Assembly: GCA_033675265.1 (NCBI GenBank)
Contig: JAUJYZ010001476.1
Span: 1-64,000 of the forward strand
Source of the DNA: Actinostola sp. cb2023
Lineage: Eukaryota; Cnidaria; Anthozoa; Actiniaria; Actinostolidae
DNA length: 64,000 nucleotides
Reading direction: 5' to 3'
Every line of letters begins with the position of its first letter. Position 1 is the first letter of the stretch. The translations under genes were made by a program, and so were the position numbers. This document shows positions 1 to 11,000 of this stretch, piece after piece. Under the pieces are notes generated by a model. That model worked only from the letters and a program-made list of their open reading frames with translations, searched no databases and was not told where the DNA came from.

Positions 1-837
1 GTTGTTTGCCTTCTTTCCGTTAGCAATACATTTCTGTGTTACTCTCATCAAATGAGTTCTGACAAGCGAGCGCGATTTTGAAGTTGTAAATAAAGTTAAT
101 GAGCCGTGTAGATCGAGACTGTGGGATCGATGCGACCATCACTGATAACAGGGTAGGAACTGAATAGCAGAATTTGTGGGAAATCAACAAAATATTCCAA
201 AGAGCTGTTGCTTGCTCTCTGTTTTCCTCTGCAAATCAAGGCAAAGGAATCAAGGCTTGCATGATGTAAATGGCGCGCAAATAGATCATCGAGTATTTGA
301 TGGAGGCGACCAAAGAAGAAGAGGTTTTACGTTTACATGTGTCTGAGCTATTGTGTTCTGGCTGGGAATCTTAGGCAGAAACCCAACCTCATGTGTTAAC
401 GACCAGAGCTCCAGAATCACATGTCCGTGTAGCTAACTCGTCCCTCGTTCGGCGATCTTAATAATATAATACATAATTTTTCCATCTTTCCCGCCAAAAT
501 GTAGCGTTATCGAAATGCAACTCTAAGGGAGTTCTTTCAGAAATTATCTCCGAAGATAAAGATGCCTATCCAACAAAAGTACGTGGAATCATTTTGTACT
601 ACCTACTGTATTTTAAGCTCCAGGTACTTAGGATCCCTGATGAATGTTAAAATCTATGGCAATCCATGTAAAATCTAACTTGCCTTCCGAAGGTAAGTTT
701 AATTGATGATCTGCGCATACATCCGATCATTCTTTTCCCGCAATATTTTATTTCAATTCCCGATCGGCCTTGGTCGTGACACAGTCACAGGGATTGCACT
801 GTAACTTAGCGCTAACATCATATTATAATAAAATGCA
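1..837. other. Non-coding stretch, nothing recognised
   Basis: No exon-like open frame with good splice signals, no tandem repeat and no clear inverted repeat was seen. The sequence is moderately AT-rich. Confidence 0.5.
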
Positions 838-1120
838 ACTCTACTGAGCTGGGAATCAGTTTATACTGATAAATCGCCCGCCGTAACAATCATGTAACAC
901 CAAATACTGAGCTGGGAATCAGTTTATACTGATAAATCAGCCCGTAACAATCATGTAACACCAAACTGCATCTCTACTGAGCTGGGAATCAGTTTATACT
1001 GATAAATCAGCCTATAAACAATCATATAACACCAAACTGCATCTCTACTGAGCTGGGAATCAGTTTATACTGATAAATCAGCCTATAAACAATCACGTGA
1101 TCACGGCAGTATCACTGCAT
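838..1120. repeat. Minisatellite, unit about 70 bp, about 4 copies
   Basis: A unit containing CTGAGCTGGGAATCAG, TTTATACTGATAAATC and AACAATCATGTAACACC recurs four times with small indels. The last copy decays into AT-rich DNA near position 1,140. Confidence 0.85.
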
Positions 1121-2008
1121 GCCAAGCTGCATCTCTACTGATCAATATGTCGATATATCCTTGTAGATATGTATACAATGTTATAATACGTCCAAAATCT
1201 ACAATTTTCCTTTTATTATGTTTTTATGGCCGAATAAAATGACTTTAGAGTCATTGTTGGTATATATCGTCACATTCAATAAACAACAATCACTTTGTCG
1301 CCTTTGTTTAACCTTCATGTACTTTAGGGAAGGTATCATATTAGTTGTGGTCATCTATGGTGTCAAAAGGAATCTAAAATATGCGGGAAAATTTCCTGCA
1401 TATTTCTGGTAACTAAGTCGTTGTGGCTCGTTATGAATTATACTGCTTCTTTCCCCACCTGGAATAACTAAATCCATATATCTCTTCGAATTTTTATTAT
1501 GCTACTGAAACCTGCATGTGTAGTGTTTCATATATTTTTCTTCTTTTTCTTTCGTATCTGACAGCTCCTTTAGAAAGTCAAGTGAGAATCTATGTTTACA
1601 AGGAAGCTCGATGATTAATTGTGAAGACCTAGAAAGGAAATCAGCTCTATCACCGGCAATTTCGAAATTACCCTCGCCTTCTGATGTTGTTTCTGTGAGT
1701 TCCGCTTCCCTTTGGGCCTCGAGTTCTGCTAATTTCCTCAGCTTTTTCTGGAAGTAATCTTTGGGTTGATGTTTTGCTAACGGTCCACGAGAACACAGAT
1801 GGACAAACTCCCGGTTTCAGTCTCCTGGTTTTGCTTTCAATGTTTAAAAAAAATGCGCCGAACAAACCTTCGTGTATTTCGTGACCTTGAAGTCCTTCAG
1901 TTTATTTATTTTTATTCTTGTTATCCATATCTTTGATGAAAAAAATAAACAAACAAACTAGGAAAAAGTGCAAAGGTACCTTGAAGATCGTAATAAGCAA
2001 GGTGACAG
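1121..2008. other. AT-rich non-coding stretch
   Basis: Only short ORFs without supporting splice signals or recognisable domains. Nothing else seen. Confidence 0.45.
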
Positions 2009-2010
2009 TA

Positions 2011-3346
2011 GCCTCCTATGCAGACGTCGTGTAGCGCTTCCGGTTCCCGTCATTCCTCCACTTACGCCTGCTAAAGGCCCTGGCAAACGGTTTCAACAAT
2101 GCATTCAACATGCGTTCGATTTTGTTGAATAGCGATGTTGAAACGGTTTGCCACCCGCTTTCAACAATGTTGAAAGTGTTGAAACGTGTTGAATCGATGT
2201 TGAATGAAGTTTAAAAGAGTTTAAACTTTCATTCAACATCGATTCAACATTTATTTTGTTCTCGAAAATGTTGAATGGCGTCTTGAATTGCGCATTAATT
2301 AAATTAAACAATAGAAATACCTCTTGCGAAACGTTGTTGAAAGCATTGTTGAAACTATTGGCACCCCGCGTTCAACATACATTAAACTTCCATTCAACAG
2401 CGTTCAACAAAATCGAACGCATGTTGAATGCAATGTTGAAACCGTTTGCCAGGGCCTTAAGACTCGAACAACATTCCTTTCTACGAATTTGAGAATCAGA
2501 GAAAGCCCACAAAATCTTGCAGGTACGACCTTGACCTTGGCCGTCTTTTCCGCGATCAAGATGGCAATGAATCGGCGATGGTGGAGAGTGAGCGTATGGA
2601 TTAATACTGTATAGAAAAGTAAGCCAAGTTTTTCATATAAATATTCATCAGAAAAAGCCCATAATGCCATAACTTTATAAAAGAAAGACGTTTCTATAAA
2701 TCTTCCCACTGGTTCGAGAACATCGCTAGTAGTTTCAGGCTATACCTTTAATGTTTGATCTCGTATTAATATAGCAATTAAAGTGAATCATTGGATCATG
2801 ACTACCATTTGGGACGATCAACTGTAATGTAGCGTATTGAAACTATTTTGACGGTTGTGTCTAGTTTCAAATGTTAGGTTTGCTGGCGGCGACTTCGTTT
2901 GTTGACGTGAATGTTATGGTAGTGACATGCAATTTCGACGTTTGACAGGTATATCATTAGCATTTTGGCATGGGAAACTACACGTGAACTTATTCATCTG
3001 GAAGAATCTATTGTATTATTCGTCGTTCTCAAAGTGACGGGGTATTCTAAAATTGTTCCTCCAACAGACTTCTACCAAATATCCTTCAGGCTTGTACGGT
3101 TTTTCTTAATTCCTCTTTCTTGCATATATAGTGTCAAGATTTAAGACTTTCGTTGGCGTATTTTCTGTATTCACGCCGATACATGTACAGATGTACAAAC
3201 GTGGGAAAATGAAATATTTACATATCACCTAGCAATTTGATTGGTTGATAGAAAACAATGTAGAAAGGAATGTTGTTCGAGTCTTTGCAGACGTAAGTGG
3301 AGGAATGACGGGAACGGAAGCGCTACACGACGTCTGCATAGGAGGC
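2011..3346. mobile_element. TIR DNA element flanked by TA, interrupted by a MITE
   Basis: The ends are inverted copies beginning GCCTCCTATGCAGACGTCG, flanked by TA on both sides. The arms match over about 95 bp once the MITE at 2,075-2,457 is removed: the left arm resumes at GACTCGAACAACATTCC, as in the right arm near 3,260-3,285. No transposase ORF lies inside, so this is a non-autonomous copy. The TA flanks suggest a TA-target superfamily, but this is not proven. Confidence 0.75.
2075..2457. mobile_element. Harbinger-type MITE with 3-bp TAA target duplication
   Basis: The 383-bp element has long inverted ends starting AGGCCCTGGCAAACGGTTTC, flanked by TAA on both sides. A TWA 3-bp duplication is the hallmark of PIF/Harbinger transposons. 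The interior is rich in TTCAACA/TGTTGAA words and can fold on itself. Short ORFs on both strands here are by-products of the palindrome. It is inserted in the left arm of the element at 2,011-3,346. Confidence 0.8.
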
Positions 3347-3348
3347 TA

Positions 3349-3960
3349 GGTGAGAGCTGCTTCGGTATGGCGATCACATACGCTAATAATTTTATAACTA
3401 ACATTCGATAAATCCTTACCTCTATAAGCCGTATTTCATCTGGAAAGCCACGAAAGGACAGTCGATCATTTGTTTAGGTGTTTCTTTTTGGCAGCCATAC
3501 ACGCAACAATAATGAACCATGATGCGAAATATTTACAGTTCTTCAAGCGCCGTAAAACACACTTTCGAATGAGCGTGGTTATGAGCATGCGTATTGTTTA
3601 CCCATTTCAAGTCACGTGACTGATCACATCCAATCGGAGCTAAAGAGGTCTATTTAGAGGGCTCTTTTCATTCTCAATATGCATTCGTTAGTGTTCCTGG
3701 GGCCGCCGTACAAAGCATTTGTTGTGGGAACTCACTCGAAATATTCAGTATCAACGGCCGACTGACGCCCCGTTGAATAATAAACAAGTCAGGCTCTAAA
3801 CAAACAATCTGCAAAAAATTAACTCGAAGTTTGGTGTGGACTTTGTTCGACAGCTGGAGGAAAACAAACTGCTTTCTTTTTGTCTTTCTTTGTGTCTTGT
3901 GATTCCCCACGTTTGAATGGCCAGATCTTGTTCGAAGTAGCATTTGTCCGTGTCATTTTT
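3349..3960. other. Non-coding stretch, nothing recognised
   Basis: No supported gene. An 89-codon minus-strand ORF at 3,674-3,943 has no recognisable domain and no splice context, and I do not call it. Confidence 0.45.
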
Positions 3961-3961
3961 A

Positions 3962-4080
3962 AATAAATAAATAATAATGACTTTATTAACGTCTCAAAAT
4001 CTTATAGCTGGGAACAAGTGCATGCCCTACTAATCGGGGAGACTTAAATCTAAATACAATTAAATCTAAAACTTAAATCG
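3962..4080 (-). repeat. Dispersed LINE-like 3' tail (copy 1)
   Basis: The block reads, on the minus strand, a sequence ending in AATAAAGTTATTATTATT. A second copy lies at 51,585-51,672 in the opposite orientation. A 3' end made of short ATT repeats with a conserved block just before it is typical of 5'-truncated CR1/L2-type LINE insertions. No coding part remains. Confidence 0.55.
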
Positions 4081-4555
4081 AACATATTTGTAAAGCTTTC
4101 TTTTCAAACGTCCAGTCGTTCGCTGTATTCACACATATACATTTATTTCCCGCAAAATATCCCAGTGTTACAGATTCGAATAATATGTTTAAATATTTAT
4201 TCAGAAAAATGGGAACCGACTTTTTGGCTGAAATCTACGAGTCTGGAATTTCACTTCCACTGATTATTATTCAGGAACCTCGTTTTCGTTTGCAAAAAAA
4301 AATAGCTAGGTTTGATTTCCATTTTTCCATTTTTCCATAATTTCCATTGTGTTAATAAAAAAATGTAATTATAAAGGTGTGATAAGTCGCTAGGTGAGCG
4401 ACCTCCAGCGTAAAAGTGCGAAACACTGCGACTTATGGTATCACTCTAGGTAATATTCCATCTAGCAAGGAATAACCTAACTAACACTTTTAGTATACAA
4501 GTATTGCAGTAATGGGAGAAAAAGGTTATAATTATATTGAAGTTGTTATTTAGTA

Positions 4556-4737
4556 AATAAACCCCTTCTGGCGACTGGTATATCGGCTGATAATGTCCGC
4601 GGCTGAGAGATGGTCCGAAAAATGAACAGTTGGCCGAGAAGCGAAGCTTCGAGGGTAACTGTGATATTTTGAGGACCATCTCTAAGCCAAGGACATTATC
4701 AGCCGATATACCTCTAAACCAGAAAGGGGTTGATTTA
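4556..4737. mobile_element. Foldback MITE just upstream of the first Ig exon
   Basis: Inverted arms share CTTCTGG, GGTATATCGGCTGATAATG and AGAGATGGTCC, the right arm in reverse. The element ends about 35 bp before the acceptor of the first visible Ig exon. That exon's 5' edge and pyrimidine tract differ from its two sister copies, so the insertion may have altered this splice site. Confidence 0.7.
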
Positions 4738-4772
4738 TTTTATAACCCTTCGTTAAATTGTCTTCGTCGTAG

Positions 4773-5033
4773 AAGAAAAAGGCCCTCCGACTATTACAAG
4801 TCCACATCCTACTACACTCAATGTTAGTGAAAAACAAACGGTTCCACTGGTATGTACTGCTACTGGGAACCCAACACCATCAATTAACTGGACAAGAAAT
4901 GGTGTGCTGGTAGGTAGAGGAAGTCCGTTTATTATCACAGCCACACCAGAAGATCATAAACAATGCTACACGTGTGTTGCTTATAATGGCATGCCTGATG
5001 CGAAGAATGCCAGTGTTTGTCTAGCTGTAAAAT
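4773..5033 (+). CDS. Ig-domain exon, copy 1
   Basis: This 261-nt exon (phase 1 in and out) encodes one Ig domain: strand B Cys in [12 protein letters not shown], strand C Trp in INWTRNG, and the Y-x-C pair of strand F in CYTCVAYNG. The donor is AAAT|GTAAGTAC. The acceptor used here is TCGTCGTAG; it has a weaker pyrimidine tract than the sister exons, and the first residues (EKGPP) differ from the SAPT-type start of the others. Exon and following intron are about 90% alike with copies 2 and 3, so these are recent tandem duplicates. The pattern fits I-set/Ig domains of cell-surface proteins. Confidence 0.8.
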
Positions 5034-8000
5034 GTAAGTACACCTACATTAGGAAACTATTGATGTCGGTACATGTAATGTCTGGTGCCGAAGAAAACAG
5101 CTTAATTAATCAATATTATTTTTATCAGCTGAATTGCAATTTATAAGATTTTACCATGACGAGCCCCGATCGACTCTAACATTTTTGTTTTGCGATGCAA
5201 AAAAAGCTGTGCAAAATGCATATTTGTGGTAGATTAACACAGCGGGGTATAGTATACCAGATACATCGGTGTAGGCCAGACTCATGCTGGGACGTGAATT
5301 ACTAGTCTTAGGTTTATATTTACTGATTTTAGAAAGATATGGCCAATAAGTGAATAAGATACATTTTTGTCTCTATTAAAATAATATTGATACTGATCAA
5401 ACGTTCAATTGCGGCTCTGTCCATAGAATATCGAGCGAGTCAGGCGTGCCGCCACAAATCATTGCCGGTTTAGCAATACAAATTAAGTTGAGTTGTCAGC
5501 CTACTCTGCGATTAGTATTTTAGTCTGTGTCTTCAAGTTCAATGCTTTACCCATAGAATATCAGGCTTGCCGCCCGAACAATCTACCCTAGCTGCCTTCA
5601 GGTGCGCCACCCAAAAGCATTGGGGTTTAGCAATATGAAATTGAGTTATGTCAGTACTCTGCGATTAGTATTATAGTCTGTGTCTTCAAGTTCTTCAAGT
5701 TCAATGCCTTACCCATAGAATATCAGGCGTGCCGCCCGAACAATCTACCCTGCCTTCAGGTGCGCCACACAAAAGCATTGGGGTTTAGCAATATAAAATT
5801 GAGTTATGTCAGTACTCTACGATTAGTATTTTAGTCTGTGTCTTCAAGTTCAATGCTTTACCCATAGAATATCAGGCGTGCCGCCCGAACAATCTACCCT
5901 GCCTTCAGGTGCGCCACCCAAAAGCATTGGGGTTTAGCAATATGAAATTGAGTTATGTCAGTACTTTGCGATTAGTATTTTAGTCTGTGTCGGCATCAGA
6001 ACGTTTGCGGCATAACATCCCGTATTTGTCTCAAAGTCAGACGAGCAATACTTGAATGTACGCGACGAATATCTTACCCACATTTCCAGGTGACATTTTC
6101 CATATTTTGGAAAACCCATCAGTGAAAATAAAGCTCACAAATAATTATATTTTGATTCTGGAGCCCAAACTCGTCGATGACCCGCAATTGTTTATCATGT
6201 TGTGTAAGAATTATATGTGATTATAGTGTCAGTAGAACGAATCTTATTGGAACAAGACTAATTGGCTTTGCGAACTAGTAACCGTAGGCAAACACATCAC
6301 GGCTATCCTGCTGGGACAAAAACTTTGGGGTCGGGGCTCCTCATAGTAAGTGCACATGATGGTCAGTGTTTGTCCACCATTTTGGAGCAGATAACGGGAT
6401 AGGTGGATTTAATTTTATCAACAATTCGAAGCGCAGCAATAAAACTAATTGTTTCCTGTTTATTACGTGGATCTAATTATCAGGATCCAGGATCAGAATA
6501 GCGGGGAAGCACGTATTTGTGCTTTCATTATTTATGTTCCGTGATCTGACAAAGAAGTGTGGAAGGGATGGCTTTAACTAACATAAACAATGGGTCTTAA
6601 TTGTTGTTCATTTTCGATGAAGAACCGATAAAGTAAAGTGCTGACAGAAAAATGTCTCTGATTGGATTCCGTCGCATTATACAATGTTTTGTTCTCCTTT
6701 TCTTCAGTCGCTCCAACTATTACAAGTCCACACCCTACTAATATCAATGTTAGTGAAAAACAAACGGTTCCACTGGTATGCACTGCTACTGGGAACCCAA
6801 CACCATCAATTAACTGGACAAGAAATGGTGTGCTGGTACATGAGGAGCTTAACCCCTCATAAAAATGTTAGGCTAATTGGCTGAGTTACGATTCAATCGT
6901 AACTCAGCCAATTAACACTCGGTAATAAGAAACCAATGGCCAGCACTTCGAACCGACTCTAAATGATAATCCTGTTAATGCACAAAGGCGCGGCGTATTC
7001 GAATTGTCACTCAAGTTCTCGCCACAACGAAGTGTTCGTCATTGTTTATTACGGTTCTTACAGTAGAGCATATACAAATTTAAGGCATAATAATATTTCT
7101 TAAACGGGTACGGTAACGGTCAAGTATTACCGTAACTTTTAGGTACTGATCTGGCCGTTTTTGTTCAATGTGGCTGTTGTTATGTCAACGTAACGGCGTT
7201 ATCGAATTTTTCAAGGTCATGAGCCTTTGTAGATCATATTCGCGGGATTTCTCTACACGATAACATATCGCTCTGTAAAATCGATCATTTTATGGTCTTT
7301 TCTGTATTTTATTCGGTCTATTTTGCTACAATGGAAATATAATTTGCTCAGTCTACCTTTTCTCAGGGCTTTAATTATCGGATGTTACTGTGATTTGAAA
7401 TCGTATTTTTGCTCGTACCGCGTCCAGCCGTATATCAACAAAGTGAGGACTCACCAATGCTACATCAAATAGACCCCTCGAAGCTCAAGCAAAGGTTTTA
7501 TAGGCTGAACTATAGTCAAAGAACTTGTTGACCGCCTTAATCGAGCGCAGAAGTCTGGATACTCGTCATCTAGCTCGAAAGTTGCGCCAAAAGTGATCAG
7601 CCGCCAAAAGTGAGCCCGCCTAAAAATGGATGTCATAACCTATGTTGTATCTTTTAAAAGTAGGAAATATTTTACATCGTATGTTTTAATTATTTTATGC
7701 TATAATAATTTGGTGCTGAAAATAGTTTTGTTTTACATTTGTTGAATTATTGATATCAGTTGTATTTTCATGTATAACTTAATTATATGTACATGTAGCT
7801 GATACTAATGTAGTATTCTGTATCTCCTAAGTGCTTGCAACAGAATCGCTTGGGTGACACGCCTGTGATTTTGTGAGATATGTAACATTATTTACTGAGC
7901 TGATAATAATAAATAAATTAATATTTATAACATGTATCTCCTAAGTGCTTGCAACAGAATCGCTTGGGTGACACGCCTGTGATTTTGTGAGATATGTAAC

Positions 8001-11000
8001 ATTAATATTTACTGAGCTGATAATAATAAATAAATTACCGTATTCACCGGCGTATAAGCCGCACTCGCAGATAAGCCGCACCCAGTGCTTACAACAGAAT
8101 CACTAGGGTAACAACTACTAACTCGCCTGATTTTGTGAGATATGGGTTTTAGTATTTTGTAGAGCTCTATCTATTGGTCTCTATAGAATATTGAGTGTTG
8201 ACATATGCAAATGAAACGAAATAAATACAACAAGAGGTAGGGGGTGGGGTGTTTATTGGCAGTCCTGTATTCTAAGAAATGACCACAGATTTATTTGAAA
8301 GATCGATTTAATTTGGCGAAACATGAAGTACCGAGTATTGAAGGAGAGAAGGCAAAATAAGCTGCGACGCCAAGCATAGAACTGTTGACGGAATCGGGAT
8401 CGATCACTCGGATTTTGATAAACCAAACGTAGTTAAACGTTCGTTAAAATGCTGCGAAGGTTTTGTATTTTTCCAAAGTTATTTGCTATAACTTGGCGGC
8501 ATATATTTTCCGCATTGTAAGGCGGCATGCCAGTATATAAAAATGGTAGGAAATACAAGAAAGCATTTGGCCGTTTCTACAATTTATTTTATAGCATGCA
8601 AACAGGCTCTGTTCGCAGGCAGTATATATCCACAGTTCAATAATGCTTAGCTTCTTGGATTTGATACGGGCAATCCTTATAGTTGTACAATGTAATAAGA
8701 GTATACTGTTGTACGCATGGCTTCATTTACTTTTGACATGTTTACTTTGAGATAATTCTATTAACACATTCTATGTAACCCGCTGAGATTTTTTTTTGAA
8801 GGGCTAAGCTCCTCATGGTAGAGGAAGTCCGTTTAATATCACAGCCAAACCAGAAGATCATAACCAATGCTACACGTGTGTTGCTTATAATGGAATGCCT
8901 GATGCGAAGAATGCCAGTGTTTGTCTAGCTGTAAAATGTAAGTACAACTATACATTATGGAAATATTGATATACACTTACGTAATCGGCAGGTGATCATA
9001 CAGAAAACAGCTTTAGGAGTTGTAATCAGCTGAATTACAATTTATTAACCAGGTTCGACCAATATCAGTATGGGGAGGATCAAGTATGTTTGCTTGCATG
9101 CATCATTTCTGTTCCGTGTTAATTTTGACAAATAATAAATTAGGGATAGTTTGATCCGACTAGAAAATGTGGCCTGTTGTTCATTTTGTTAAGAAGAGCA
9201 GATAAAGTGCTGACAGAGCAGGTTTTCTAAAAATAACATGTACTTATACTTAGTCGAATTATCTAATCGGTTTTCTTTGCCTTTTCTTAAGTCGCTCCAA
9301 CTATTACAAGTCCACACCCTACTACACTCAATGTTAGTGAATCACAAACGGCTCAACTGGTATGTACTGCTATTGGGAACCCAACACCATCAATTAACTG
9401 GACAAGAAATGGTGTGGTGGTAGGTAGAGGAAGTACGTTTAATATCACAGCCAAACCAGAAGATCATAAACAATGCTACACGTGTGTTGCTTATAATGGC
9501 ATGCCTGATGCGGCGAAGACTGCCAGTGTTTGTCTAGCTGTAAAATGTAAGTACACCTGCATTAGGAAACTATTGATGTACTTGTAATGTCAGAAGAAAA
9601 CAACTTTAGGAATTGCTATCAGCTGAATTGAAAGTATTCGATAGTTTGCTCTGCTTAACTTCATATAGTGATGGATGGTATCGAAGAAAACAATGACAAA
9701 TAATACATTACTTATAACACACCTACAAAAAATACTCGTTTCTGATTGGCTGATTGACTGTGGATTTTTTCTCAATACCGTGCAATTCAGTAATTGCACG
9801 GTATTAAATAAATTTGCACATGTGTTATTTTATTATTTGTGGTTGTGATTGCATTACGCGCGATTTGCTACTCTAAAGAAACTCATTTTTTTTTGTAAGT
9901 GTGTTATTAATAGGAAATACCACTTAGTTCTCGAAGAATTAATGAAAAATACCACTTGTATTTGATGAAAGTGGCTGAATATTCAGCCACTTTCATCAAA
10001 TACGCGTGCTATTTTTCATTAATTATTCTAGAACTGTGGTATTTCCTATACAAAGTCAGTGAATTATGCTGATGACAACAGCCTGGTGCATAGCGTTACA
10101 TCAAGAGACCATGAGGGACAGAGAGGGAGTCTTCCAGTATAGGATCTGGGATATCTTAATTTCACTAAATCTATTTTTAGAATGCGGACGTCTGAGTAAT
10201 CTAACTTCCGGTTCAAAGCAGATGTAAAAATTTTTTTTTTAGGCCGAGTGTTTTGACTCTGATTTTGACTGAAATCATCAGAAAAGCATCGCAATAATTT
10301 ATTTTATATGGAAAGGAGTTGTTTAAGTTCGAACAGAGGCCAAAAGTCTATAGGACTTGTGGTCTGTAGGATTGAATGAACAACAAAAACTAAACGCCGA
10401 AATCTACTGCCAACTCAACAAGAACTGAAGAAGGTCGCTGCATGAAGGTCGCTGTTTGTACTTTCTTTTTGGTGTTCTGCCTTGAACGATTAAGAAAAAC
10501 ATTCCCAAGAATAGATGTAACTTGAAAGTGCATTAAAGACTAAAATCCGATGGAAAATCTAAGGATGAAGTCGTGAAAATTGCTGGTTTTCCAAAAAGGT
10601 TGTTGATTGTTGTAGCGTGTGGATGCAAAGCTGCCGGCTTAGCCGAAGACTTTCAAAGACGTATTTTCGTCTCTTTCGTCAAACTGTTTTGTCAGAAAGT
10701 GACTTCAATTTATTCTTGGATGTGGTATAGTGGTATCTTGTAATTATCGTTGTGGCGTTTGAAGAGTTTTCACAAGGCTATTCAAAAACAAATTTGCCGT
10801 GAAACATGATGATGAGCGACAAGACGAGTCACGAGTGAATCAAGCAAGCGTGAAAGTAAGCGTGTTTGTTGTGTGCTTGTGTATTTTCTTTACCTAAAAT
10901 GACTTAAAAATGGATTGTGAATATTTTTTGTGTGTATAACGGCATCTGAATGACTTGAAATCTTTGCAAAAACTACGGTTTACTTCATTCAAGTTTTGAT

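Noticed and set aside
1218..1412. 64-codon ORF near the left edge as a missing first exon of the Ig gene
   Set aside because: No signal-peptide structure, and it ends in a stop without a donor in phase 1.
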